A stretch of DNA of 64,000 nucleotides from an uncultured Paraglaciecola sp. (GCF_913020055.1 NZ_CAJWCF010000007.1:1-64000); one strand, 5' to 3'. Shown: positions 9,705 through 18,935, counted from the first letter of the stretch. Numbers and translations are program-made. Notes: a model not told the origin generated them from the letters alone.

Positions 9705-10895
9705 ATGAAAGCAGCCCATTATTATAGATTGTTAGTTGTTTTGGCCGGCATTTCAACAACCCTTGCTGCTGTTGAACGGCCGTCTCTTGGCAAACACGCC
9801 AAGCAAATCGCTGAATTGGAAATCAAAACCGTGGTAATCGATTCAGCTGTATTAGAGAATAAAACGAGCATGGCAGAGCAGGCTGTTTTGATCGACACAA
9901 ACACAAAAAACCTAGCTCTAGCGACAGGTAAAGAGGGGCCTCAGGGTCCAGAGGGGGAAGTAGGGCCGCAAGGACCTGCAGGACCGGCGGGAACAGCAGG
10001 CAAAGATCATCCTTTAAATGAACTTGAGTGTAAATTGGGTCAGGTCGCTACTTGGAACAGCAGTCAATGGGTATGTTCTGAACAACAAAGTCCAAATTAC
10101 CCGCCTGTGGATGGAAGATGCGCTACTGGTTTCTTTTTTGCCGTAGATGCACAAACTGTGGGCAATGACGAAAAATGGAATGTTATCTGTGATAAAGCTA
10201 GTTCAGCAGCCAGTATTTTGGGGCCCTTTACAGAATCGTCTGACAGTAACGGCTTCTTCTATACTCCTAGCGCATTACAGGCACAAAATGTGCCTAGTGT
10301 TAGCCTTCACTTATTTTCCTCATACGGTTCTATGGATAATATTGTACAAGTTGAGTTTGCCCCAATTTCATTAGGCAATAATCAAGGACTCAGCCTTAGT
10401 ATTATCAGCCATGAAAACGGACTAAATGATAAAATCATACAATGGGCAAACTTTGGGAGTTCTGACTGGACCTTTGGGTTTCAGGAGTCGATCTCAGGTA
10501 CTCGGATTGAGTTTAGTCGTTGTCAAGCTCTGGAACTCAAGATTAAACCGGTGCGTTTTGAGGCAGAAGTACTGACTGAACATTATGTTGAGCTAAATTG
10601 TAATAAAGTAGAAGCAATCGAAGTATTTGCCCACCCGTTAGTTGTCACATTATTACTCAACCATTTTGCACAGGCAGAGGGTGTGTCACCTGATAGCTTT
10701 ACTCTTCGTTTTGATTCTGTTGAAGATGCAGATATGAGTCAGTTTGATCGTGCTTTTGAAGTTGTGCAGTTTTCACAGTACCAATTACCCAATGTGACTC
10801 AAGCTGGCGAATTTCAAGAACAGTTGGTTTGGCAGCTTGGGCCACACTCCTTAGAGTTTGACGGACAGGCCTCTAACATCAATTTAGCACAATAA
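9705..10895 (+). CDS. Secreted collagen-like repeat protein, copy 2
   Basis: 396-residue paralogue of the preceding gene. It has a signal peptide (residues about 1-21), a coiled-coil-like segment and a longer collagen block of about nine Gly-X-Y triplets (GPQGPEGEVGPQGPAGPAG and flanks). The motif GQVATWNSSQWVC matches GQFATWNGSAWVC of copy 1. The C-terminal domains are clearly related but diverged, sharing GPFT and a late SQFDRAFEV versus NEFNREYNV block. An AAGGA site precedes the ATG. The pair looks like an old tandem duplication and may be co-transcribed with the PEP-CTERM gene. Function unknown. Confidence 0.75.
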   Translation: MKAAHYYRLLVVLAGISTTLAAVERPSLGKHAKQIAELEIKTVVIDSAVLENKTSMAEQAVLIDTNTKNLALATGKEGPQGPEGEVGPQGPAGPAGTAGKDHPLNELECKLGQVATWNSSQWVCSEQQSPNYPPVDGRCATGFFFAVDAQTVGNDEKWNVICDKASSAASILGPFTESSDSNGFFYTPSALQAQNVPSVSLHLFSSYGSMDNIVQVEFAPISLGNNQGLSLSIISHENGLNDKIIQWANFGSSDWTFGFQESISGTRIEFSRCQALELKIKPVRFEAEVLTEHYVELNCNKVEAIEVFAHPLVVTLLLNHFAQAEGVSPDSFTLRFDSVEDADMSQFDRAFEVVQFSQYQLPNVTQAGEFQEQLVWQLGPHSLEFDGQASNINLAQ

Positions 10896-10999
10896 CATCA
10901 CTATGATTAGTCAGCGTATCGGAGTATCAAAGTACCTATTTCTTTGGTTGAAAAAGCAGCGTTTGGAGATTTAATTAACGTGTTACGAGTGGGGGAATT

Positions 11000-11608
11000 C
11001 TATTCTGCACCACTACTATTTTTTTTATCAGATACTTTAGGTTCTTTGCCTCGTATTAATCGAACAATATTACCTTTGTGACGCAAAACAATTAACAGAC
11101 TTAATATACCCACTGGTAAGGCATACTCTGGTTTAAGTATCCAAGTTATTAGCGGTGCCAAGCTGACCGAAATAATAGCGGCAAGAGACGAATAGTTTGT
11201 GATTCGTACAACGATACCCCATGTCAAAATTAATAACGCCGCTATATCTAGCCCAAGAGGTAGTATTGTGCCAAAGGCCGTGGCTACTGCTTTACCACCA
11301 GAAAAATCAAAAAATACAGGAAACATATGACCTAGGCAGGCGAAAACAGCCACAAACGCTAAATAAATAGGTTCTAGGCCAAGATAATAACTACCCCATA
11401 CAGGTATGGTGCCTTTCAATACATCAAAAACTAATACTAATATCGCTGGAAATTTTCCACCTAGTCGTAAAACATTGGTTGCGCCAGGATTGCCTGAACC
11501 TTGACTTCTGGGGTCGCCTAAACCAAACAATTGGCATACTAATATTGCACTGGAAATAGAACCCAACAGATAGGCTAATGCAAACATTAATATTGTGAGT
11601 GCTGTCAT
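11000..11608 (-). CDS. plsY: Glycerol-3-phosphate acyltransferase PlsY
   Basis: Inner-membrane enzyme that acylates glycerol-3-phosphate with acyl-phosphate, the first step of phospholipid synthesis. 202 residues, about five membrane helices. The family motifs are present: [12 protein letters not shown] (phosphate-binding loop) and [18 protein letters not shown]. Divergent from folB with a 75-bp gap, the usual gammaproteobacterial arrangement. Confidence 0.96.
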   Translation of the reverse strand: MTALTILMFALAYLLGSISSAILVCQLFGLGDPRSQGSGNPGATNVLRLGGKFPAILVLVFDVLKGTIPVWGSYYLGLEPIYLAFVAVFACLGHMFPVFFDFSGGKAVATAFGTILPLGLDIAALLILTWGIVVRITNYSSLAAIISVSLAPLITWILKPEYALPVGILSLLIVLRHKGNIVRLIRGKEPKVSDKKNSSGAE

Positions 11609-11683
11609 GTACTTATATCAAAAGAATGGGTTACAATTTAGCAGAGTATACTAAACCTTCTTAAAATGCAGCGCGGACCACCA

Positions 11684-12043
11684 ATGAATAAAATTCATAT
11701 TGAAGGACTTGAGGTTTTTGCGTTGATTGGCGTATATGACTGGGAGAGGGATCATCAACAACGATTAATAGTTGATGTTGAACTCAGTGCCGACCTTTCT
11801 TTGGCGGCGCAGACCGATGATGTAAACAATACCCTCAATTATGCCCAAATAGCTCAAGGTATAAGCCACTTTTCGGCAAAAAGCGACTATAAACTGATTG
11901 AAGCTTTAGCAAGCAATATGGCTGACTGGTTATTACAAACATTCCCTATGCTTAAATCAGTGCGTCTTAAGTTAAGTAAACCAGACATTCTGGCAAATGC
12001 TAAAAATGTCGCAGTAGAATTTACTAAGGAACAAACTCTTTGA
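11684..12043 (+). CDS. folB: Dihydroneopterin aldolase FolB
   Basis: Folate pathway enzyme converting 7,8-dihydroneopterin to 6-hydroxymethyl-dihydropterin and glycolaldehyde. 119 residues from the ATG at 11684. A start six codons upstream is in frame, but the family begins at MNKIHIEGLEVFALIGVYDW, and a GGA sits at suitable spacing. The catalytic region YDWERDHQQRLIVDVEL and the terminal KLSKPDILANAKNVAVEF are typical. Its TGA overlaps the folK TTG start, implying translational coupling. Confidence 0.95.
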   Translation: MNKIHIEGLEVFALIGVYDWERDHQQRLIVDVELSADLSLAAQTDDVNNTLNYAQIAQGISHFSAKSDYKLIEALASNMADWLLQTFPMLKSVRLKLSKPDILANAKNVAVEFTKEQTL

Positions 12044-12561
12044 GTATTGTCACTGACCAATCACATATTATCTATATAAGTGTTGGTAGCAATATAGATA
12101 AAGAAAAACATACAAAAGCTGGATTACAAGGTATGTATCAGGCATTTGGTGAGTTGACTCTTTCATCGGTTTTTGAAAGTGAATCGGTGGGATTTGAAGG
12201 CAACAATTTTTACAACCTAGTGGTTAAGGCAAGTACTAAGTTATCCATTGCAGAGGTATGTTGTGTTCTTAAAGAAATTGAACAAGACAACAAACGTCAG
12301 CGAGGTGAACAAAAATTTGCTCCTCGAACTCTGGATTTGGATCTACTGCTTTATGATCACCAGGTGACAACGCATCCGGTAGTCTTACCTCGTCCTGAAG
12401 TACTGTATAACGCTTTTGTGTTAAAACCTTTAGCCGAAATTGCGGCTGATGAAGTTCACCCAGAAGTAAAGAAAAGCTACGCCAGTCTTTGGCAAACATA
12501 TGACAAAAGCCAACAAAATCTGTGGGTAATTAAATTTGATTGGAGCCCAACTAACACATGA
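12040..12561 (+). CDS. folK: 2-amino-4-hydroxy-6-hydroxymethyldihydropteridine pyrophosphokinase FolK
   Basis: Transfers pyrophosphate from ATP to the FolB product, next step in folate synthesis. 173 residues. Uses a TTG start at 12040 overlapping the folB stop, with AAGGA nine bases upstream. Family hallmarks: YISVGSNIDKEKH near the N-terminus and FAPRTLDLDLLLYD, including the Mg-binding aspartates. Its stop overlaps the uppP ATG (ATGA). FolB and FolK side by side catalyse consecutive reactions. Confidence 0.95.
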   Translation: MSIVTDQSHIIYISVGSNIDKEKHTKAGLQGMYQAFGELTLSSVFESESVGFEGNNFYNLVVKASTKLSIAEVCCVLKEIEQDNKRQRGEQKFAPRTLDLDLLLYDHQVTTHPVVLPRPEVLYNAFVLKPLAEIAADEVHPEVKKSYASLWQTYDKSQQNLWVIKFDWSPTNT

Positions 12562-13358
12562 CCTTATTTGAGATTATTATCTTGGCGATTATTCAAGGAC
12601 TGACTGAGTTTTTACCAATATCTAGTTCGGCCCACTTAATATTACCTTCTGAGGTCTTAGGTTGGAATGATCAAGGTTTAGCCTATGATGTGGCTGTGCA
12701 TGTAGGTAGCTTATTGGCTGTGATGATTTATTTTCGCCAAGACATTGTGCGTTTATTGACCGCTTGGTTTAGTAGTGGGCTGAGTTCAAATCAAACGCCA
12801 GACAGTCGTTTAGCTTGGTGGGTGATTATTGGCACTATTCCAGCAGTGTTACTTGGATTTGCCTTTAAAGATATTATTGCGATATACGGCCGCTCAGCCC
12901 TAGTTATTTCTATTACTACTATTAGCTTTGGATTATTGCTTTGGTATGCGGACAGTAAGGCAACTCAGGTTAAAACTGTTCGTCAGATAACCTGGAAAAA
13001 TGCGATTTTTATTGGTTTAGCCCAAGCCATAGCTATTATTCCCGGTACGTCACGTTCGGGTATTACTATGACAGCGGGCTTGATGATTGGTTTAGATAGA
13101 GAGAGTGCCGCTCGTTTTTCATTTTTATTATCCATACCAGTAATATTGGGTGCAGGTTTGCTGGCTACTCTTGATTTATTACAAACTCCTAACCCAGTGG
13201 ATTGGAACGCGCTAATTTTTGGTGCTTTATTTTCATTCGTCAGTGCCTATGCTTGTATTTACTTATTTCTAGCATGGATCTCCAAAATTGGCATGTTGCC
13301 TTTTGTTATCTATAGATTGATATTAGGTGTAGCACTATTATTATTTGTGTTTATTTAA
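12558..13358 (+). CDS. uppP: Undecaprenyl-diphosphatase UppP (BacA)
   Basis: Integral membrane phosphatase that recycles undecaprenyl pyrophosphate, the cell-wall lipid carrier; overexpression gives bacitracin resistance in related bacteria. 266 residues, about eight helices. Both catalytic signatures are intact: GLTEFLPISSSAHLIL near the N-terminus and PGTSRSGITMTAGLMIGLDR in the middle. The ATG overlaps the folK stop by 4 bp. Confidence 0.97.
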   Translation: MTLFEIIILAIIQGLTEFLPISSSAHLILPSEVLGWNDQGLAYDVAVHVGSLLAVMIYFRQDIVRLLTAWFSSGLSSNQTPDSRLAWWVIIGTIPAVLLGFAFKDIIAIYGRSALVISITTISFGLLLWYADSKATQVKTVRQITWKNAIFIGLAQAIAIIPGTSRSGITMTAGLMIGLDRESAARFSFLLSIPVILGAGLLATLDLLQTPNPVDWNALIFGALFSFVSAYACIYLFLAWISKIGMLPFVIYRLILGVALLLFVFI

Positions 13359-13371
13359 AAAGGATTAGGTT

Positions 13372-13737
13372 ATGAGCGACACCATTTTCACCAAGATAAT
13401 CAATAAAGAAATACCTGCTGACATTATTTATGAAGATGAATTAGCCTTGGCGTTCAGTGATATTAATCCTCAAGCGCCCATTCATTTTTTGGTCATCCCG
13501 AAAAAGCCCATCACTACTATTAACGACATTGAAGAAAGTGATAAAGCCTTAGTTGGACATCTGTATTGGGTGGCAGCACAGTTGGCTGAAAAACAAGGGT
13601 TCGCAAAGGACGGGTATAGAGCGGTCATGAACTGTAATGAAAACGGCGGGCAAACTGTGTATCACATTCATTTACACGTATTGGCGGGTAAAGCCATGGG
13701 CTGGCCACCATATCAGGAGAGAATCAAGTCAGCTTGA
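13372..13737 (+). CDS. hinT: HIT family nucleotide phosphoramidase (HinT-like)
   Basis: 121-residue histidine-triad protein. The [16 protein letters not shown] segment carries the HxHxHxx active site and the C-terminal Gly-Trp-Pro-Pro typical of HinT. N-terminal [20 protein letters not shown] is family-standard. Members hydrolyse purine nucleoside phosphoramidates such as AMP-lysine. It begins 13 bp after uppP and closes this core gene group. Confidence 0.93.
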   Translation: MSDTIFTKIINKEIPADIIYEDELALAFSDINPQAPIHFLVIPKKPITTINDIEESDKALVGHLYWVAAQLAEKQGFAKDGYRAVMNCNENGGQTVYHIHLHVLAGKAMGWPPYQERIKSA

Positions 13738-13751
13738 TTACTGATTACTGA

Positions 13752-15682
13752 TTAATGATTAATGTAGTTTTGGACCTTGCTTAGCTCGAGTGGCTTAGAA
13801 AAGTAATAACCTTGCAACATTTCGATCCCTAAGTTAGATAGTACCTCTGCTTGCTGTTGGGTTTCTATGCCCTCAGCAATCACTGCATAATCCAGTGAAG
13901 ATGCCATTTGTTTTACTGCTTCAAAAATTGCCATACCGCTTGTCTCTAGTTTGTTAATAAAAGACCGAGCAATTTTTATAGTGTTGGCAGCCAAATCTTG
14001 AATAACCGACAGTGACGAATACTCTGTGCCAAAGTCATCTATGGACACTTTAATTCCCATGGATTGTAGTTCTTTAATACGTTCGAATATTGTTTCTTTG
14101 TCATTGGAGAAAATCGACTCGGTAATTTCTATCGTCAACTTATCAGCATTAAGCTGGGCCGTTTCTAAGGCTGACACAATAAACGTAATAAAATTTGGAT
14201 TGTGTAATTGCAAAACCGATACATTAACACTGACCGAAGGTTGGCTACATTTACAATCTTTAAGCCATTGGGCTGCGGCAATACAAGATTGCTGAAGCAC
14301 CCAATTTCCAATTGCATTTATTAAGCCATATTGTACGGCAATGGTGATAAATTCATCTGGTGGTACATTTTCTCCATCAAAATCCCATCTGAGCAATGCT
14401 TCAAACGCAACTACTTGGTAAGATTGTGAGTTTACGATAGGTTGATAAACCATACGAAGTTGTTGTTTGTTGATGGCCTCGGCTAAACCTACTTTCAACT
14501 TCTGTTCGCGGAATACGCGATGGCCCATTTCTTTATTGAACAAAACTACTGAACGTGGAGAAAGTTTTTTCTGGCAATACATGGCGGTATCAGCTAACTG
14601 AATAAGCTCGTCACCCTTGATTGCATGTTCCGGATAGAGAGCAATGCCAACAGTTGCACCGATTGATAATCTATTGCTTTCAAAATCATAATAATCTGAA
14701 ATTTTACTAATCACCTCTTGTGCATAAGTGATGGCTACATCTTGATTGGCGCCCATAACGGCAATCAAAAATTCATCTCCTCCCCAGCGGCATAATAAAT
14801 GTTCCTCATCACCAAACGCCTTTAATCGTATAGCGGTCTGTTTGAGCACTTTATCGCCAGTTTCATGACCTAAAGTATCATTTATTTTTTTAAATCCATC
14901 TAGGTCGATAAATAACAAAGCAACAGGCTCATTCTCTTTTTCACCCTTTGCGAGTTGTTCTTCTAAGTGGTGCAAAAAGGCGGTGCGATTAAACAACCCA
15001 GTGAGTGGGTCTAAATTGGAAAGCTCATATATTTTGGCTGTACGTCTAGCAACTTTTAGCTCCATTTGGTCGACTAAAACCGCATTTTCATTTTTTAAGC
15101 GAATGGCATTTAGTGTGAAATCTGCAGATTTTTTGCAGTAATCATCATTACGAGACTAAACGCAAGACCTAACAAGCCAAGGATCTGTTGGTAATATTCG
15201 AAAGATAACAGCATGCCAATTGAAAACGGGCCTAACATAATAAGTGCATAACTCATCGCCGTTAACTTATGAGCAGCCAATACAGTTGCTGCGCCCCCTG
15301 CTAAGGCTGATACGATAATGATCATACAAGCGAGTTCGGTATTGTCTGCATAACTCAAAACATACAGGCAATAGACACACCACATTATGCTACTAGCCAG
15401 TGTACCTAAAACAAAACGGTTCACTGCTTTTCTGGCATCGCCATTTTGCTCTTTGTTAACGTTTTTCCAGCGATAAACGTCAATCATTCTGATCAACATG
15501 AGGATTGTCATGCCAATCCACCAAATGTATTTTTGAATTTGTATTTCAGCTGTATTAAAGCCAAAGACCAAAAGGCTAGAAGCGAAAAGCGTCACCAAAA
15601 TACCCGCTTTAGCGTTCCGATAAAGCAAATCTGCACTATCTTGATGGTAGGCTTCTTGTTGCGGTTGTTCGTTGGTTATCAA
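13752..15682 (-). pseudogene. Membrane-anchored GGDEF-EAL protein, frame interrupted at a T6/A6 run
   Basis: Two reading frames make one gene. The first part (15682 to about 15135) encodes about 185 residues with five hydrophobic helices. The second part (about 15130 to 13752) continues with a linker (FTLNAIRLKNENAVLV), a GGDEF domain with intact GGDEF, and an EAL domain (FEALLRW, DDFGTEYSSLS, AEGIET). The frame changes at the A6 run at 15129-15134; one extra A would restore a continuous protein of about 643 residues. The second frame stays open upstream of its first ATG into this point, which argues for a single gene. The product would synthesise and/or degrade c-di-GMP. The EAL motif usually reading KID reads KIA. 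A sequencing slip or a genuine frameshift are both possible. Confidence 0.85.
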
Positions 15683-15744
15683 ATATTAATCCCTAGTTAG
15701 ACAGTTTTGTTTTTAAACAAAGATTTTATAGTTGTCTTAGTTTA

Positions 15745-16060
15745 AATCCAAAACTTTAATCCGTTGTTTAAGTCTATATCTACGGGAACATCCGCAATGG
15801 TTAAATAAACAAAATCTTTTGGGAAATGTGGCTTGGTTACACATTTATCTACTACTAATATGCCCACCTTCATAGTTGTCGTCTTCTAACAAGCTGAGTG
15901 TTAACTGCAAAACACATGTTTGGTAACCCTGAAATTAAACATTATCATTACAAACTTGATTGTGCTCTTGGAGTCTACTGGAGCAAGAGCACTCAATAAT
16001 AGACACCGCATAGTAGCCTTCTAGCTTTCCGCCATCCATTATACCTTTGGCTAATAATCA
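15745..16060 (-). pseudogene. Decayed C-terminal fragment of an M49-like peptidase gene
   Basis: The minus strand encodes LTIADVPVDIDLNNGLKF at the end of the fragment, matching LTAADIPVDVDFTQGIKVL at the C-terminus of the intact peptidase at 25459-27162. By eye, 58 of 90 bases match over 15781-15870 against 25501-25590 without gaps. Further upstream, LLEDDNYEGG and LAKGIMDGG correspond to LQGDGDYDG and LAKGVIDEG of the intact gene, in the same order but with stops, a frame change and a missing stretch. The 5' two thirds are absent. It is in the same orientation as the intact copy, about 9.7 kb away. Confidence 0.82.
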
Positions 16061-16140
16061 TCGACGCTTTAAAAAATACGATATTGCCTATTTAATTAAT
16101 TAGTGAACATTTTTTATTTCAATTTAACATTCATTTGTGG

Positions 16141-16225
16141 GTTCATATTTTAAGTTAAATATATACATGACTCATTGGCTTGTTCATAATTTTAGTTTTT
16201 TTGCTTGATTTCATAAAATATGAAC
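16141..16225. repeat. 12-bp inverted repeat in the promoter region of the S8 protease
   Basis: GTTCATATTTTA at 16141-16152 and its exact complement TAAAATATGAAC at 16214-16225 flank a 61-bp AT-rich spacer that contains another GTTCATAATTTTA-like half. It lies 140-225 bp before the protease ATG, within 300 bp holding no gene. It could be a paired operator; no binding protein is known. Confidence 0.45.
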
Positions 16226-16366
16226 AATAACCCCCTGATATGGCGTGAAAAAAGTGGCATGTTAAATGCCCTATGCTTGTTACATGGAGAGTTAACCGAA
16301 TCAATTCTTGTTTAGTTGATATTCAGTTTTCTCATTTTAGTTCCGTAACTCAAGGTGTCGTATTAA

Positions 16367-18883
16367 ATGAAGAAATATCTAGCTATTGCTGGGATAGTCG
16401 CTTTCGCACTAGGCGTTAGTTCGACTTACACCGAAAAATCACCACTTGAGACACAGGTTGAATACATACTTCAAGGTGCGAATAAAGCGACGATTATTGA
16501 AAACGTAGATAATGTCGGCGGAATCATCGTTCACGAGTATTCTGTAATAGATGCAGTGTCGGTAAAGTTATCCATTAGCCAATTAAATGAGCTTAAGATA
16601 CTCAATCCAATGCTTAGGTCATTTAAAGGGCAAGAAGTAAACGTTTCAAGCGTTATCGAGTCTTTCTCTAGTGATAATGTTTCTTTTAATTTAAAGAAGA
16701 AAACCGCTACATGGAAGGGTGTTAATAGCAGTAATGATACTGTGGTCATAAACGCTATCAACTTGAACATGCCTAACAAAAATAAACAGATTAAGTCAGT
16801 TAAAATTAACGGTAAAAAGGTTTCTGCTAAAAAAATACAACTTAATGACTCAATTGTATTGTCTGAAAAGGAGCAAATGGAGTTAGGTGCTGGGCAAGCA
16901 GTTAATGTAAAAATCAAGTTTAAGGCAATTGAAACAGTTTCCGCTGCTGACTACCAAGTATCCTTTGGCGAAAATGTTCAAACCGAAAGTGATGCTGAAC
17001 ATCCATCAAATACGCCAACAAATGCGCCATCTACATACTCCACAGCAAACTCGGATGAAGCTGATGGCGAAAAGGTAGCGGGTAAAGTGGTGTTCCATGC
17101 AGAAACCAATGAAGTTAGTTGGCAGGTGTCTAATAGAGCAGACTATATGCGAGAGTTGGAACTGTTAAATCTGAGCTTTCCTAGTGAAAATGCGGCAATT
17201 CAATCTGTTAAGATCAACCAATCTTTAGTGTCATACGTTTTAAATGATGAAAATAAAGTGGTGTTTAATCAACCTTTTGAAATAACCAACCTTGAAGCAA
17301 TTGAAATACGAGTTGCTTTTGAGATCCTTAGTTCTGCCTTTAACGATGAATACGAGTTATCTGTCCAATTTACCGATGGTGTTACTGCGAAAGTAATAGT
17401 GCCGGATAATAGCGGCGAAAAAGGTGCCGAACGTGATACTAATTATCCAACGTTGGTCAAAGCTAACCTTGCTCATCAACAAGGGTATACCGGTTACGGT
17501 GTGACAGTTGCGATATTAGATACGGGAATTAGAGATTTACCGGAAATTCTATTAACCACTCAGGGTGTACGAAATATTACCATTGTTGATGTATTGGATA
17601 CGTCTGATAACGCAGGGCAAGCTAAGCGAAATGACTTTAACGGTCATGGCACCCATTTAGCGAGTATTATCACCAACTCAAGTCCTGCTGTTGATGTAAA
17701 TGGAAATTCAACTGGAAGTTATAACGGCATAGCCCCAGACGCAAATTTAGTGGTGTTAAAAGCCTTTGATGAAGAAGGGCAATCAAGTTATACCGCAATT
17801 TTAGCGGCACTAGACTACGTAGTTGATAATAAAGATGTACTTGACATTAAGGTACTCAATCTATCATTTAGTGCAATTCCAAGCTCATACTATTGGGATG
17901 ATCCACTTAACCAAGCATTAATGAGAGCATGGGACGCTGGCATCACTGTTATTGCTGCTGCGGGTAACAGAGGCCCAGAAGCAATGACGATTGGTGTACC
18001 TGGAAACACGCCATATGTTATTACCGTTGGTGCAGTATCAGATAACTATACGCCGTCTAACTTAAATGATGATTTTGTGACAACATTCTCAAGTGCTGGC
18101 CCAACATTTGAAGGTTTCGTCAAACCAGAGCTGGTTGCTCCGGGTGGGCATATTGCTGGCGTGATGGATAAAGATACGTTGATACGTGAAACCTATGCCA
18201 TCTATAACGATAAAGATAAGGATGCCCACAATTACTTTGAATTGTCAGGTTCATCTCAATCAACGGCTGTGACCAGTGGTATAGTTGCTCTTATGCTGCA
18301 GGCTAATCCAAACTTGTCTCCTGATGACATTAAGTGCCGATTAATTGAAACCGCCAAAACAGCCACAACTGAAACTGGTGCATTGGCTTTTAGTGTTTTT
18401 CAACAAGGCGCAGGCTTAGTGGATGCTATGGCCGCTATCGAAAGTACCGCTATGGGCTGCAGTAACGCGGGTTTATCGATTGAAAAAGATTTGTCGGGTG
18501 AAGAGCATTTTATTGGTCCAGCACGACGTCACGAAAATGAGGGGGATTATTATATTCCAGGTATCGAAGGGTTAGAGTGGTCTGGTGTGTACAGTGATTC
18601 TCAGTTGTGGAGAAACACCTCATTTAATGCTGACTCTCAACTTTGGAGAAACACTTCGTTCAATGCTGATTCTCAGTTATGGAGACACACAAGTTTCAAT
18701 AGCAATTCACAATTGTGGCGCAATACATCCTTTAGTGCAGATTCACAACTGTGGCGTAATACTTCGTTTAATGCTGATTCGCAGTTATGGCGCAACACGT
18801 CATTTAACACAGAGTCGCAACTATGGAGAAAAACCTCCTTCAATACTGATTCAATTTTAAGAGAGTGGGTCAACCACGAGTAA
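16367..18883 (+). CDS. Secreted subtilisin-family (S8) serine protease with Trp-containing C-terminal tandem repeats
   Basis: 838-residue exported protease. A signal peptide (LAIAGIVAFALGVSS) is followed by two related beta-rich units (about residues 103-205 and 236-347), each carrying an SVKIN block followed by a V-x-IKF or IRVAF strand. The peptidase S8 domain spans about 375-680. Its triad is intact: D385 in VAILDTGI, H427 in NGHGTHLA, S630 in SGSSQSTA, plus the oxyanion Asn534 in AAGNRGPE. The Ser motif reads GSSQS rather than the common GTSMA. After a linker, residues about 744-827 are seven copies of a 12-residue unit, DSQLWRNTSFNA, plus a partial eighth. A terminator separates it from the next gene, a giant sensor kinase on the same strand. 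Substrate unknown. Confidence 0.93.
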   Translation: MKKYLAIAGIVAFALGVSSTYTEKSPLETQVEYILQGANKATIIENVDNVGGIIVHEYSVIDAVSVKLSISQLNELKILNPMLRSFKGQEVNVSSVIESFSSDNVSFNLKKKTATWKGVNSSNDTVVINAINLNMPNKNKQIKSVKINGKKVSAKKIQLNDSIVLSEKEQMELGAGQAVNVKIKFKAIETVSAADYQVSFGENVQTESDAEHPSNTPTNAPSTYSTANSDEADGEKVAGKVVFHAETNEVSWQVSNRADYMRELELLNLSFPSENAAIQSVKINQSLVSYVLNDENKVVFNQPFEITNLEAIEIRVAFEILSSAFNDEYELSVQFTDGVTAKVIVPDNSGEKGAERDTNYPTLVKANLAHQQGYTGYGVTVAILDTGIRDLPEILLTTQGVRNITIVDVLDTSDNAGQAKRNDFNGHGTHLASIITNSSPAVDVNGNSTGSYNGIAPDANLVVLKAFDEEGQSSYTAILAALDYVVDNKDVLDIKVLNLSFSAIPSSYYWDDPLNQALMRAWDAGITVIAAAGNRGPEAMTIGVPGNTPYVITVGAVSDNYTPSNLNDDFVTTFSSAGPTFEGFVKPELVAPGGHIAGVMDKDTLIRETYAIYNDKDKDAHNYFELSGSSQSTAVTSGIVALMLQANPNLSPDDIKCRLIETAKTATTETGALAFSVFQQGAGLVDAMAAIESTAMGCSNAGLSIEKDLSGEEHFIGPARRHENEGDYYIPGIEGLEWSGVYSDSQLWRNTSFNADSQLWRNTSFNADSQLWRHTSFNSNSQLWRNTSFSADSQLWRNTSFNADSQLWRNTSFNTESQLWRKTSFNTDSILREWVNHE
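18596..18847 (+). repeat. Seven 36-bp coding tandem repeats (12-aa DSQLWRNTSFNA units)
   Basis: Seven in-frame 36-bp units. SQLWR is invariant in all seven; variable positions are mainly 1, 7, 11 and 12. The DNA units differ heavily at synonymous sites (CAG/CAA, TTG/CTT/TTA/CTG/CTA, AGA/CGC/CGT, ACC/ACT/ACA/ACG), so the peptide, not the DNA, has been conserved. A degenerate eighth unit (DSILREWVNHE) ends the protein. Confidence 0.95.
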
Positions 18884-18898
18884 AAATATTGGCAATTC

Positions 18899-18935
18899 AA
18901 GCCGACAACATATTTTATGTTTGTCGGCTTTTATT
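18899..18935 (+). terminator. Rho-independent terminator after the S8 protease gene
   Basis: AAGCCGACAA and TTGTCGGCTT form a GC-containing stem, followed by TTATTTG. It lies 15 bp after the protease stop and about 95 bp before the sensor kinase, so the two genes are probably transcribed separately. Confidence 0.85.

Noticed and set aside
13732-13760. Short repeated GATTACTGATTA-like stretch after hinT
   Set aside because: Only two or three imperfect units around two stop codons; too short to assign meaning.
18585-18860. Repeat-rich alternative-frame ORFs across the protease tail on both strands, and a CRISPR-like look of 36-bp units
   Set aside because: The 36-bp units are directly contiguous with no spacers and are in frame with the S8 protease. 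The alternative frames are shadows of the coding repeat.
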